A stretch of 64,000 nucleotides of DNA from Theileria orientalis strain Shintoku (taxonomy: Eukaryota; Apicomplexa; Aconoidasida; Piroplasmida; Theileriidae), in contig NC_025263.1 of assembly GCF_000740895.1 (NCBI RefSeq), forward strand, positions 186,001 through 250,000, written 5' to 3'. This document shows, piece after piece, positions 21,341 to 32,703 of this stretch (position 1 is the stretch's first letter; each line of letters starts with the position of its first letter). Below the pieces are notes generated by a model. It did no database searches. It worked only from the letters and a program-made list of their open reading frames with translations, and was not told the origin of the DNA. A program made the translations under genes and the position numbers.

Positions 21341-22755
21341 TTACTGGTTATCTTCCTGTTGTGATGGTGTGTCGTTGAGCTTTTGGATTATTTTCATCCT
21401 CTGGTCTGAGTTGTAGTACGTCCATGCTACTGCCCATCTCGTCTGCTTTCCTAGTTTAATCGTGAACGTTCTGAATTCGCAGGTGTGTATTTGTGAAACT
21501 TCTACTTTTTTATCCGTGTGTTGTGTAAATTTGATGCTTTTGTTTTCGTTTGTCAACCCTTCCACTTTAGTACTTAGAAACTGCTCCTGTTCTTTGTGAT
21601 CCATCATGTACATTCTCATTTCCTTCTGAATAAGTGCTTTAATCTTCTTCAACGTCGTTAATTTCGCCACGAGTGACGTGAACCAGAGCACGTTGTGGCA
21701 GTAAAACTTGCTTTCCTTCAACATCACTTCTATGAAGGCTGCGTCTCCCTGTTCTTCCTCCGAAAACACGTGTTTCAAGCTACCTTCCACTGACGCAGTC
21801 TCATTTTCCTGCGAATCCATGTACAACTGCTCTATTGTTTGTTCTGCGTTTTGTGGCACTGAGAACACCAACTCACTTTCCCTTCCTGTCGACGACGTTC
21901 TCGGGTTCACGTTAGTCTTCTCCATTGACGAGTGGAAGGGTGGATTGCACACTGTTAATGACACGAAGTCTCTCGAGTTGAGCACTTTGTGGAACATCAG
22001 CGTTCCTACGCTTTGGAGTCTCAACTTAATCTGTCCATCCAGGCCATTGAGGTCTATATTTTTCTTCGCCACCTCCAGCGCCAAACTGTCTATATCCGTT
22101 CCTACACACCAATCTACGTTCATTCAGTCTTACCTATGAAGCTCCATGAGTTCTCCGCAACTCCCACCAGCGGATATATGCAGCTTGCTCCAGTTCCTAT
22201 GTCCAGCACCACCACTTGACTCCCCTTTAACACTCTATCCGACGAATACTCCTCATTTATGTTTTCCAATGCCTCTGAACTGTTCCTTTCCATTGATAAT
22301 AATCCTGATACTGCTCTTATGTAACTTACTCTGTTTGGCACACATGGAGCTAAAAATCTATTCAGCTCAAGATTTGCTGTCGATTCTCTCAAACGTTGAT
22401 TGTATTCATCCAGATCTTTGTCCATGTTACATGACTCTTCTATGCTACATTCACATGGTAGGTACAACTTCATGTTATAGTTGTGCTTCAAAATCGCCTT
22501 TGACAAATGATACACTGAGTCCTGGTGGTTAAAGTCGTAGTGATACATTGATGATTTTGGCATTTTTGGCTTCCATTTCAGGTTTAGTGTCATGTGCTTC
22601 TTGAGTATTGGATAGTGCTTCGACAGAAGGAGGAAATCATTTTTGTATGGATCCTTTTTCGGTATTGACGTTCCGTTCGTCTTTCCGTATCCATAAATAT
22701 CTTCGTATGGATATGAATCATCATTTTTCGTTATAGATTCTATCTTTCTTTTCAT
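21341..22755 (-). CDS. METTL16: METTL16-type RNA N6-adenosine methyltransferase
   Basis: Two exons, 22134..22755 and 21341..22101, with a 32-bp intron; 460 aa. The SAM-binding motif VLDIGTGASCIYPL (about 183) is followed by GTDIDSLALEVAKKNI and the catalytic NPPF (about 260), as in METTL16/RlmF. A METTL16-type N-terminus (HYPILKKHMTL, DSVYHLSKAILKHNY) precedes it, and AVAWTYY lies near the end. METTL16 methylates U6 snRNA and structured mRNA hairpins in the nucleus. The vertebrate C-terminal VCR domains are absent, as in most protists. The splice rebuilds the motif SFIGTDID exactly. Confidence 0.87.
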
Positions 22756-23354
22756 TTTTATTACTTTTCATGTGTAAAAATTATCCATCACAAACGATAA
22801 AAATTACTATAATTTATTCAAATCAACTAATTTACAAATCTGTTTACGTATTTACAATAAAATTTCATACAGAGTAAATATTCGTATAAACAGCGACAAA
22901 CTATTTAGAGACACAGAACCGATGTATTTTACAGAATCACATATTACAAAATCACTCAAAATGCGATATTATAAGAGACACTTAATATAACAACATCTTG
23001 TGTAAATATTAATCAATATAAATCTATTTTGTGTGACTTGGCTGTACTAATTAGTTGGGTTGATCTCTTAACTCAATTTGCCCTGTTTAGCGTAGAAGAC
23101 TGTTCTCAATATCGTGAAACCTTTTTATCAAACAGACCTTCACTCTAGGGTGTATTGTTATTTTTGTTTTCGCCCTTTCTACAACTCTTGGCTCCACCCC
23201 ATCTTCCATCCCTTTACTTACTACTAAGAGTTTTACGTTTTTGATATCTTTGTTTATTTTCTTAATTTTCCACCACTTTTATTTTCGCTTTCTTTCATTC
23301 TTAATCGATATTTTCTTACTTTAGATTCCTTTTATTTTATAAAGCACAGACATT
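22756..23354. other. 600-bp AT-rich divergent region between METTL16 and eS10
   Basis: No ORF with coding character. The last 250 bp before eS10 are rich in TTTT and TTTC runs on the + strand, as expected for the leader of a highly expressed ribosomal protein gene. I see no RNA gene. Confidence 0.45.
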
Positions 23355-23738
23355 ATGTCGGTCGTTGGCATGAAATACAGTTTAATCCCTAGGGAGAACA
23401 GGGTTGCCATATACGAGTATCTGATTAAAGGTTTGTTTATTTTTATCCTTTTCACTTAATTATTTTCAGAGGGCGTTCTCGTTGTTCAGAAGAATCCTAA
23501 GATTCCTGCTCATCCTGAGATCAGTGTTCCCAACCTTCACGTTCTCATGATTATGAGGTCTCTCAAGTCCAAGAACTACGTTGAGGAGAACTGCAACTGG
23601 CAGCACTTGTACTTTACTCTCACTGACCAGGGCATTGAGTTTTTGAGGAGCTACTTGCACCTTCCTCCTACTGTTTTCCCTGCCACTTTAACTAAGAAAC
23701 AGACTACTCGTGCTCCTCTTAAGGAGGAGGTTGCTTGA
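23355..23738 (+). CDS. RPS10: 40S ribosomal protein eS10
   Basis: Two exons, 23355..23430 and 23470..23738, with a 39-bp intron; 114 aa. The protein reads IPRENRVAIYEYLIKEGVLV, PNLHVLMIMRSLKSKNYV, WQHLYFTLTDQGIEFLRSYL and HLPPTVFPATL, the winged-helix eS10 signature. It ends soon after the domain and lacks the long Gly/Arg tail of animal eS10 (165 aa), as in other apicomplexans. eS10 lies near the mRNA entry of the 40S beak. Confidence 0.95.
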
Positions 23739-23898
23739 TCTGTTCTGAAATTAATTTCATTCAACAATTACTTACACTATCTATCTACTCTTTAACTATA
23801 TGCATCTCCTAGCTTCTTTGTACTGTGTATATTCCACCTAATTACTTATTATATACACCAACCATATGCAGTCAGTTAACTTTTTACTGGTCTTCTAT

Positions 23899-24012
23899 AT
23901 ACACCAACACATATTCAAATACTACCCGTGTTAATACACCTATATACACCAACACATATTCAAATACTACCCGTGTTAATACACCTACATACACCAACAC
24001 ATATTCAAAAGC
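23899..24012 (+). repeat. 45-bp tandem repeat, about 2.5 copies
   Basis: A unit beginning ATACACCAACACATATTCAA and containing ACTACCCGTG occurs from 23899, again 45 bp on, then as a truncated third copy whose second half diverges after ATTCAAAAGCG. It lies between two convergent stop codons (eS10 and the KH gene). Purely intergenic; the open frame through it has period 15 codons and looks non-coding. Confidence 0.8.
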
Positions 24013-24095
24013 GAATACTATCGCTAATGCATATACCTACGTAAACACTTTCTTATCTAACGTGTAGTGTATATTTTATTTTTTAGTGTTTTACT

Positions 24096-25607
24096 TTATA
24101 CATGGTTTGATTGGTCCGTGACTGTAAATATGTAGAGGAGTGTTGCGAAGCATCCTGCGAACTGGCCCGCGACTTTGCAGTTGACGGTCCCGTTTTCCTG
24201 CTCACTCTGGGTTAGTTCGCACTTGTAAGATGTGATCACTGTGAACGCTTCTTCCGGGATTGGGCCCTTGAGTGTTATGTGTACCTCGACATTTTTCGAC
24301 ATTAAATCCGGCTTGTGTTTGACCAGTGTTGAAATTTTCGAAAGTGTTACTAGGTTCCCGTTTGCCTTTTCTACTGAATTTTCAATTTGTTGAACCAGTG
24401 TGTCTATTTCTCTCGAGTGATTTTTTAGAGCGTAGTTTGAGTATTGCGCTCTGGTTGATGAGTGGCGCTTGAGTGTCTCGCTTCCTGAGTCCGACATTTG
24501 CATGTGGTACTGGTACTCGTCAGAGTTTGGGTATGAGACGAAACAGTATTTTTCGGGCGACACAGTTTCCGTCACTGACGTCGCCACTGCTGCCACCAGG
24601 TCCTTCACCTTCGACTTATCTCCCTTCAGCACTGCAACAATTTCCTGGTGCTGCGAGTTTTCGTCTCTGAAGAGTGTGATTGACAGTAGGTTAGGGTTCG
24701 TCGACTTCTTAATCTCGTCCAGTGCTGTCAGGAACAGGTCTGGGAGCACCACCATCACCATCATTGTGTTGTCTGAGAGTAGTGAATACCTCGAGTTCAT
24801 GAGTTCTGCGATTATGCACGTGGATTTAATCACAGCCTTGAGTGAGCCTTTAAGTAGTAGTGTTCTATATTCTGTCTTCGGGTATAGTTCCCATGGCATT
24901 GACAGAACAATGTCTTCCACTTTACTTTTTCTCCTAAACCAGTTTAATCCTTTTCCCCCTCTTCCAATAATTGTTCCTGACACAAGCTGCGTTGCTAATA
25001 TTTTCAGGAACACGAAGGAATCTTTTGCCTGGTACAAGTTTTTTCTGTACGACTTGATGAATGACATTTGCAGCGGTGAAATTGTGTCTGTTGATGATAC
25101 AGAAGCGTTGTACTGTGAGTTACGCAGCCTATAATTTTGGCTGAGTGTGTTTGACTGCACTGAGTCCTGCGGTGTATGTGGCAGTGTGACTTGTGAAATT
25201 TTTTCAGCCTCCACGTTATACGTTGGATAGTAGTCTAGCAGCGGGAGACTCACGTTTGCCAGACCGAGCTCGTCTGGGTTGATCTGCTCAGTCGATATGC
25301 TCGGCTCGTAAGCGTATCCCAGCTTATCTTGAGACAGCTGCGTGTTTATCGAGTCGTACATGTACGTGTTCGATGTTTCACAGCTTCCTCTAGACTCCAC
25401 CAACCCTGACATCCAGTTGTATTCGCTTGAGCCAAAACTCTTCGACTCTGTGAATGTCTGTGACATAGGGTTATCTGTGTGTGCGCTCGAAATTTCCAGG
25501 CTCGTCATGTCCATCGTCAGTCTCGCCAGGTAGTCGTGCTTTGACTGTGATTGTGACATGTTAACCCCGTATACTACTCCTTTGTTGTTATCTTCCGAAG
25601 TTATCAT
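24096..25607 (-). CDS. KH-domain RNA-binding protein
   Basis: Single exon, 503 aa. A KH domain at about 199-270 has the GxxG loop in GTIIGRGGKGL followed by helix and strand pattern (IVLSMPWELYPKTEYRTLLLKGSLKAV), which fits the PCBP/Nova type. Further copies, if any, are divergent: residues 285-350 and 430-500 have similar alternation but no GxxG. The N-terminal 190 residues are Ser/Thr/Asn/Gln-rich and probably disordered. Likely cytoplasmic or nuclear RNA regulator; target unknown. The lack of introns contrasts with its neighbours. Confidence 0.78.
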   Translation of the reverse strand: MITSEDNNKGVVYGVNMSQSQSKHDYLARLTMDMTSLEISSAHTDNPMSQTFTESKSFGSSEYNWMSGLVESRGSCETSNTYMYDSINTQLSQDKLGYAYEPSISTEQINPDELGLANVSLPLLDYYPTYNVEAEKISQVTLPHTPQDSVQSNTLSQNYRLRNSQYNASVSSTDTISPLQMSFIKSYRKNLYQAKDSFVFLKILATQLVSGTIIGRGGKGLNWFRRKSKVEDIVLSMPWELYPKTEYRTLLLKGSLKAVIKSTCIIAELMNSRYSLLSDNTMMVMVVLPDLFLTALDEIKKSTNPNLLSITLFRDENSQHQEIVAVLKGDKSKVKDLVAAVATSVTETVSPEKYCFVSYPNSDEYQYHMQMSDSGSETLKRHSSTRAQYSNYALKNHSREIDTLVQQIENSVEKANGNLVTLSKISTLVKHKPDLMSKNVEVHITLKGPIPEEAFTVITSYKCELTQSEQENGTVNCKVAGQFAGCFATLLYIFTVTDQSNHV

Positions 25608-26597
25608 AATTTTAGGTATCTATCTTCATACGAAACTTATTCCAATGTACACGAATCGTATGTTATACAAAGCTAAAACCTTCTAATTTGTTTACAAATT
25701 TAGTGACAAACTTGACTCTACTAAATTATATTTAGTTGTTAAAACTTGTGTTTTTGTTAAATCTCTGATCAATTAGTGTTAAATCCTCCTTTGTATTATA
25801 CTTTACAAAGTACTTACGACTGTTAGTGAGTTGATTTTGACAAATTGTTAAATCGTGAATATTTAAATATTTATGAACTACATTTAATTGTTAATAAACA
25901 TGACAGACAAGTAAACTACAGTAATTAACAGTTTATGCCTTGGCATATCTAGTTCCAATTAACCTTTTATGGTATTCAATCTTTGAGTTTTTATACTCCG
26001 ACTTTATCATTTAGCGGTAAAGCTGGTTCTTTGTGATCTGAATATATGCTACAGGCACAATTTTCCATTGGATATTTGAAGAATCTGTGATTAGTTCAAT
26101 TTTAAATCCGATTTTAGTAGTAATTCTGAAGACAGTTTTTGATCTATAATGGGGGATTTGTGTGGAATCTTTAAATAGATCTCTTGATTCAATTTAATAT
26201 AGGAAATTAATCCTTAAATTCAACAACTTGTACCATTCGCAAACATTTATGATACATTTAATATGTATTCAATTAGATTTTCTATGTATAATCCCGGATT
26301 CTTTCTATAATTGTCTAGCCCCATTCGAAATATATTTATACTCCTAGATTTTTATATTTTATACACATTTTCACATATTTATAATATTCTTACAGAGAAT
26401 CATCTAAGATTCCTCGACCTTCTAAGAAGTTTAGGCAAATTTGGGATACATTAACATAATTATTTTCATTTATATTCATAATTTAGGCAATATAAAGTTA
26501 GTAATATGTAATTTATTTTAATATGATTTAGATCCATCCGTTTGAAAGATTTGTTGAATTTTAATTAAAATGAATTGTAAAATTTGGTTCGTCACGA
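25608..26597. other. 990-bp AT-rich gap upstream of the KH gene and tRNA
   Basis: One of the longest gene-free stretches in the window. Very AT-rich with no ORF of coding character on either strand and no second tRNA-like fold. It contains the promoter of the leftward KH gene and the 5' flank of tRNA-Arg. Confidence 0.5.
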
Positions 26598-26670
26598 GCA
26601 CCAGTGGCGCAATGGATAGCGCATCGCTCTCCTAAAGCGGAGGTTGCGGGTTCGAGTCCCGCCTGGTGTG
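26598..26670 (+). tRNA. tRNA-Arg (anticodon CCT)
   Basis: A full 73-nt cloverleaf. Acceptor stem GCACCAG pairs with CTGGTGT (one G-U), the D-arm has stem GCGC/GCGC, and the anticodon stem TCGCT/AGCGG encloses the loop CTCCTAA. The variable loop is AGGTT, the T-arm GCGGG/CCCGC with loop TTCGAGT, and the discriminator base is G. Anticodon CCT decodes AGG arginine. There is no intron and CCA is not encoded, as in eukaryotes. Internal A and B boxes (TGGCGCAATGG and GGTTCGAGTCC) are intact. A TTTT run about 25 bp downstream could terminate Pol III. Confidence 0.97.
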
Positions 26671-26742
26671 AACTGATTATAGTTTAAATATTTTATATTT
26701 ATTTAGTAAATGCATACATACGTTGTACTTTACATTAAGATT

Positions 26743-28040
26743 TTAAATCTCATATATTCTTGATTCGAACGAGGATACTCCCTTGGTCTTATACACCAAT
26801 CTGGTGAAACTTGAATCATTATAATAGCGTTTCGTGTCTTCAAAATATTTCTGTTTATCGATGTTCGATTTCAATAATTCAAAATCTTGTTCATTTCCTA
26901 TGTAAGATTCAGAATTATATTCCAGTATTCGAAATAATCTCAATACGCTCATGCCTCTGGCATTCAACTTGTACAGATATTTTATAAAATTATGGTCATC
27001 ATAATACAACCTTTTAATGCCTACACATTTTTCATTTAAGTCTTTATCTTACCGGAATCTTCTATTGCACTATACACAAGATTCCATATTGACACATTTA
27101 AATTATATTCAGTCTTAACTACCAAATGCGAATATAGATGCCTATCGTCTATGTTTATTAGTCTTGATAAGTAATTCAGCAACCTTGTGAATACAATTTG
27201 CCTTGATCTGAAAAATGATTTATATTAAATTAACTTACGCTGACAATTTCCCCAATTCAACCATCAAGGTTGCTTTAACCATGTGATACCCTGTTAAATT
27301 CCTAATTTCTGGGCCCTTTGTACCTTTTTTATTGAATGAAAGCGTGAACCGGATTCTGTTGTATATTCCTGATGCTGACCCGCAGTTCAACAAGCTTACA
27401 AGATCAGTATCGACATACACATCATCAACCCACTTGCAATCAACTTTGAGTATGTTTTTCTCACTTTCAATCCTGTCAACTGCAGTTTTTAAAACCTTAT
27501 GAACGAATATTCTGAATACTTTCAATGCTGCAAAGTTCTTCTTGGTTATTATTTGATTTTGGAGGTTATTCTCCACAACGTTTTTTAAATTATGTTCTTT
27601 AAACTCCAAAATTATCAATACATCGCCTAAAAAATTATTATTTATTCACTTACAATATGCACATCATAGCTATTATAAGTATGGAATTTCTCACTTATCA
27701 ATGAGTAAAATACGTCAAAAGCTGAAGATTCTTTGTATCCTAGTGATTGAATATCCTTACAAAGTGCTTCATGTATGGTGGAATCCTTCTGTGCTTCATC
27801 TTTGACGACATCTACAGGTACATTTGATAGTACATCTTTTCTGAACTGGTCCACAAATGATTTTGAATCAAACAGTTGATTCAGTAGATTTGAAAATATA
27901 ATTCCTATTTCTGATGATGAATATACTTTGTTTCTTTCGCTTCCTTCCAATGTGTACCTGGTGTTTGGAAGCACTCCGTTTTCTACACACCAGGTCAATT
28001 CTTCTCCTACGTATTCGTCGCCTTGTATTTTTCTAAGCAT
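26743..28040 (-). CDS. Conserved-looking protein of unknown function
   Basis: Proposed exons 27654..28040, 27239..27603, 27053..27207 and 26743..27020; 394 aa. I do not recognise it. There is no signal peptide, TM or zinc motif. It is mostly alternating hydrophobic/charged residues, with landmarks MLRKIQGDEYVGEEL, IGIIFSNLLNQL, FAALKVFRIFVHKVL, NRIRFTLSFNKKG, SRQIVFTRLLNYLSRL and SVLRLFRILEYN. Splices 2 and 3 are clean. Splice 1 is awkward: the obvious acceptor TTTTTTAG at 27627 puts the next exon out of frame, and only a weaker TTGGAG acceptor at 27604 keeps it, so a sequencing slip or another exon boundary is possible. Low GC and Asn/Lys-rich codon use compared with neighbours. Confidence 0.6.
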
Positions 28041-28182
28041 ATTTATCAAGAAATAATGGAATTTGATTAAACCTTAATTATACCGCACCTTGCACCTTTG
28101 TTTAGTCGGTTTCACCTACCACATACATAAACTAACATATAATGTTTACTAATCCATGTACGTCATTTCATGTTTTAAAAGA

Positions 28183-28917
28183 TTAAGAAAACAATGAAAA
28201 TATCTTATATAGTACAAAAAATAAGAAAATTCCTATTATGATTGCGAATATCATTCTATTTCTGGCCATGATGTAGGAGATACTTTTCTGAAGTTTGTTT
28301 ACATCTACCAAGTGTTTATTTATCATTGTATTTACTCTATTATATGCTTTCAGTAACCTTCTGTTACCTCTTTTTATCATTTCCAGGTTCATTTTAGCCT
28401 GGTCTTCAAGCGATTCCACATCTTTTATGGCCTCCACTACACCTTTATTGGAGTAAAATACTTTTGTATTCTTTTCATTTTCGGTGTAATACTGGTTGGG
28501 TGAACTGAACAGTACAAACCTTTGGTATTTGCTATCCAATTGTTTACTAACATTGTTAAACTCCGATGTCAATTGATCAAAAATACTACTATATCTCTGT
28601 ATTTGTACATATTTTACACTGTTTGAGTTCATTGAATTCTGCTTTAGAAGTTGGTTTAATTGAGAATTTGCGGAATTTAATTTGGTTTTAGTGCTATTTT
28701 TACGGTCCAATATGATTTGCCATTCCTGATTATTTGTGGGCTCTGTTTTAATCTTTGTTTCCAGAAATTCCAGGCTTTCCCGCAATTCGTTTTTTAATTT
28801 GCCTAAATGAGTTAAATCATCGTTTGAGTTAAATGAGAAATTTAAATTATGTGTATCGTTGTTATTAAAATTGGTTAACCCATTGTTCGAGTTACCAAAC
28901 TCGAAATTTCTATCCAT
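28183..28917 (-). CDS. GOS1: Golgi Qb-SNARE, GOS1/GOSR1-like
   Basis: Single exon, 244 aa. An Asn-rich N-terminus is followed by a three-helix region (LGKLKNELRESLEFLETKIK, YVQIQRYSSIFDQLTSEF). Then comes a SNARE-motif heptad helix (EMIKRGNRRLLKAYNRVNTM, VDVNKLQKSISYI) with the GOS1-type 'R' following it, and a single C-terminal TM anchor (about 223-242: MIFAIIIGIFLFFVLYKIF). This is the layout of GS28/Gos1, which mediates intra-Golgi and ER-Golgi fusion. Human GOSR1 is 250 aa. Paralogues such as Membrin are possible but less similar in order. Confidence 0.78.
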   Translation of the reverse strand: MDRNFEFGNSNNGLTNFNNNDTHNLNFSFNSNDDLTHLGKLKNELRESLEFLETKIKTEPTNNQEWQIILDRKNSTKTKLNSANSQLNQLLKQNSMNSNSVKYVQIQRYSSIFDQLTSEFNNVSKQLDSKYQRFVLFSSPNQYYTENEKNTKVFYSNKGVVEAIKDVESLEDQAKMNLEMIKRGNRRLLKAYNRVNTMINKHLVDVNKLQKSISYIMARNRMIFAIIIGIFLFFVLYKIFSLFS

Positions 28918-29152
28918 ATCGGTAGAACTATATATACTACTTAAAATTTATAATTTACATAAACAACATTTTATTAAACTGATTATTTTTTTGTTACACT
29001 TCCCCATCATGACATATGAGTCAATTTATATACTTACGATTTTAATAATTATTATATAACTAATGATAAATATTCATCTTAAAATATAAATTATAAATAT
29101 TTAAATTCATCGCAATTTCTAGTGTGTATCATATTTTATTGGTATTGTTAAA
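28918..29152. promoter_or_regulatory. Divergent promoter region, GOS1 / V-ATPase c''
   Basis: 235 bp between two start codons on opposite strands; AT-rich without ORFs. Shared promoter inferred from layout. Confidence 0.35.
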
Positions 29153-29895
29153 ATGTATTTCGAATGGTCCTCATTACTCAAGGAAGTATCCCCTTCATTT
29201 TGGGGATATTTGGGTATATTTTTTTCTTTAGGACTTTCTGTATTTGGAGCAGCCTCGTAAGATATAATTATTTTGTTTTAGAAATATTTTTATTATGCAT
29301 ATTTATGTACATATTTACTTATACCTACATATATTAAAATTTAAACACATTTTATATACAAACATGGATTATTCATTATTATTCACAGTGGAATACTTCT
29401 TTGTGGACCCTCAATTATGGGCGGATCGGTCAAGTCACCTCGCATTACTGTTAAAAACCTTGTGTCTGTTATTTTTTGTGAAGCAATTGGAATATATGGT
29501 TTAATCATCTCAGTTTTACTTATGAACATAGCATCACGCTTTACCGGAGAACCTGCTCCTACCAATTACATAATGGATAGAAAGGCCACAGAGTTGTATT
29601 TTAATGACCTTTTTCGGGGATATGCCATGTTTGCTGTTGGATTAATAGTTGGATTCTCAAATTTGGCTTGCGGGTAATTTACACAGTTATCAAATAATTG
29701 TATTTAGTATATCTGTCGGTGTTGTCGGAAGTGCTTGTGCCTTGGCTGACGCTCAGAAGCCACAGCTTTTTGTAAAGGTTCTAATGGTTGAAATTTTTGC
29801 AAGTGTATTAGGTAATTTTTTTAATTCAAATATTTCTTTTTTCAGGTATATTCGGTGTCATTATCGGTGTAATTATGGTGTCGTTGACACCCTGA
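29153..29895 (+). CDS. VMA16: V-ATPase proteolipid subunit c'' (VMA16)
   Basis: Four exons: 29153..29256, 29389..29673, 29708..29811 and 29846..29895; 180 aa. Repeated proteolipid helices are visible. [16 protein letters not shown] joins across intron 1 to [12 protein letters not shown], followed by [22 protein letters not shown], which holds the proton-carrying Glu, then [21 protein letters not shown] and [19 protein letters not shown]. Subunit c'' is one of the proteolipids of the Vo rotor that acidifies vacuolar and secretory compartments. Length agrees with a four- or five-helix c'' (yeast 213 aa). Intron 1 (132 bp) is long for this genome. Confidence 0.9.
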
Positions 29896-30067
29896 CTTAA
29901 TTCACATTTAATTTTATATTTTATTTAAAATTAATAAATTAACAATAAACAGAAGTTCATAAATCTATATATCTGAGATTATTATATTTATTACTCCAGG
30001 ATTATTTGTTTCCTGTAGCCAAATATATTCCATTGAGAATGTGCGTTTTATTGATTTAGTATAAGCC

Positions 30068-32626
30068 ATGAAGTCCAATAAAAAAACTGGGAAGAACAGA
30101 TTAGATAAATATTATCATCTGGCCAAGGAACACGGCTATAGATCTCGTTCCGCATTTAAGATTATACAACTTTCTAAGAAGTTCAACATATTTCAGAACT
30201 GCAAGTAAGATTTTTTAATATTTATACCTTAAAGAGACCAGTATATTATATACAAGTGATGTTCTTTTAAATTTACAACTTAATATTCAGCACTCTCGTG
30301 GATTTATGTGCAGCCCCTGGTGGATGGCTACAAGTAGCTTCGAAGCATCTTCCAGTCTCAAGCACAATTATCGGAGTAGATTTAGTCCCAATAAAACCAA
30401 TAAAAGGAGTTATTACTTTTCAGTCGGATATTAGAACGCCCAAGTGCCGGTCTTTGATAGTTAGCCAATTGAAGGTAGGTTCATATTTTTTTAAACGGTA
30501 TTTAGGGAGGAGAAGTAGATGTAGTACTGCACGATGGGTCGCCGAACATGGGCTCAAACTGGAATCTTGACGCCTTTAACCAGAACGTTTTGGTTTTGAG
30601 CGCAGCAAAGCTAGCCTCGACTATACTGAAGAAGGGAGGAATCTTTGTGACTAAGATTTTCAGATCCTCAGACTACAATTCACTGATATGGATGCTCGGA
30701 AACTGCTTTGAAAGGATTAAGGTGACTAAACCGCAGAGTAGCAGAAACGTATCGGCAGAAATATTCGCAATTTGCATAGGTTTTAAGTCGCTGAAGGGCC
30801 TGGATCCAAGGCTCTTTAACGTCGATTATGTGTTCCACTCAGATAGGGACTCCAAGACCCCCGAAATCACAAATAAATCACTTAATCAACTTTTTAAAGA
30901 GCAGAAGAAGAGAAATAGAGAGGGATACGATGAGTCTATTTACTCTGAAATTACCGTTCTTGAATTCATGAGATCAAACACACCCGCGAATCTCCTGTTT
31001 TCAAACAATAAAATAACATTCTCAGCACCAAAACACACAGATTCACGCGAAGATGACCAGAAACTAGTAAAACAGATAGAAGAAGATCCGTTAACAACAG
31101 AAGAAGTTAAGTTGTTGTGTTCGGACCTTAAGGTGGCTGGGAAATCAGATTTACAATCACTGCTGAAGTGGAGGTTTAAACTTCTTAAGGCGCTGCCGAT
31201 AGTAGATAAAAGTAAAGCCGAAAAAAGCGAAGTTGAGCCAAAAAACATCGCAGAAGACGCCGAATTGAATATTGAGGAAGAGGACAAGAAGATAAAGGAT
31301 AGGATAAAATTGGAGCTGAGAAAAGCCCAGAGAAAAGAGAGAAAGTTGCTAAAAAGGACGAGAAAGGGAAGCAAGGAGGCGACTTCATACCTTGAGCCAG
31401 ACCCTGAGTTGTTTAACCTGGAGTCGCTGCAAGGAAATGAAATAGACGACGAGTATGAATATTCGTCCACGGACATGGAATCTGAGCTTGAACTTGAGGA
31501 CTATGAGCCTGAAGAGTCACTGGACCCGGAGACAGAGAGACTGATGAAGATGGACGTTGATCTGGAGGTCAGACACACAATAGATAAGATTAACGAAACT
31601 GAAAAGCCGAAGAACACAAAAATGACTAAGAGGCAGAAGGCGAACATGGAAAAATCCCAGGAAATGAAGCAATTCATAGATAAACTACAATATGAAGCAA
31701 AATTAGAGGCGGCAAAAGATTCCGAGGAAGAGTTGGAATCAGAGTCGGAGAGTGAGTCAGATCCTGATTCAGAGGTACACTCAGTAGCAGATTCAGATGC
31801 TGAGGAAGACTCAGAAGTGAAGAAAGACACGGCCGCAATGAGGGAAGAGGAGGAAGAGGATAATGATCTGATATCCTCTAGGTGGTTCGACCAGGAAATT
31901 TTTAACCAGGACCCGGAAAAGGAAAAAATAAAGGTTGAAAAAAAGAAGAAGAGGGACAGGAGGGCAGAGTCGAATAAAGAAGAAGAAAGCTTCCAAGTGG
32001 TGCCAGCAATTTCAAACTCGGACGTGCAGGCCTTGGCAAAAACGGATGAATTCAAGGATCTGGCAAGTGATCCCGACGCTGTGGCGCAGGTGCAGGCCCT
32101 GGGGTCGCTCATGATTAATAAGAAAACGAGGATGGAGCTGATCGACGGAGCGTACAACAAAAAGACGTTCATGGACGAGAACCTGCCGAGTTGGTTCGTA
32201 GACGACGAGAACAAGCACAACAAGAGGCAGTACCCGGTCACGAAGGAGCTGATGAAAAAGTATAAGGCGAAGCTGCTGGAGCTGAAGAACCGGCCCATCA
32301 AGAAGGTGCTCGAGGCCAAGCACAGAAAGGCGCTGAGGGCGCAGAAGAGGTACAAGAGCATTTTGCCGAAGATCGAGGCAATATCCAACGACGAGAACAG
32401 CGGCGGGAACGCGAAGAAGCTGCTCAGGGGGCTGAAGAAGATTCGCTCCAACAAGCGGGAAAAGGTGTACGTCGTCTCGCGCAAGACTGGGTCCGCGAAG
32501 ACCTCTAAGGCCACCAGCTCAGGCTCCAGGAAGATGTTTAAGCACGTGGACCGGCGTATGAAGCAGGACAACCGCAGGTCGAAGAGGAAGCCCAAGTCGA
32601 AATCCAGGAAGGCCCGCGTGCACTAG
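30068..32626 (+). CDS. SPB1: SPB1/FTSJ3 pre-60S rRNA 2'-O-methyltransferase
   Basis: Three exons, 30068..30204, 30291..30474 and 30506..32626; 813 aa. The FtsJ domain (1-240) shows [20 protein letters not shown] with [46 protein letters not shown] and [11 protein letters not shown], so the K-D-K-E catalytic tetrad is complete. A long acidic/basic middle and the Spb1 C-terminal domain follow ([33 protein letters not shown]), ending in a Lys/Arg-rich nucleolar tail. Yeast Spb1 methylates 25S G2922 in the A-loop; yeast protein 841 aa. The last 600 bp are much more GC-rich than the beginning. Confidence 0.93.
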
Positions 32627-32703
32627 CGCCTCAGTTCATTTTTTCTTAACCTTAATCTCTGTACCATATTACACATTAGTTTAGCTTTGTTTTTTGTTTA
32701 AGC

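Noticed and set aside
23825..24067. 80-codon + ORF rich in Tyr, Thr and Asn
   Set aside because: It is generated by the 45-bp repeat (15 codons per unit) and has no coding context.
31501..32595. 364-codon minus-strand Ser/Phe-rich ORF opposite SPB1
   Set aside because: Antisense of Glu/Lys/Ser-rich SPB1 coding sequence, whose catalytic and C-terminal domains are clearly in the + frame.
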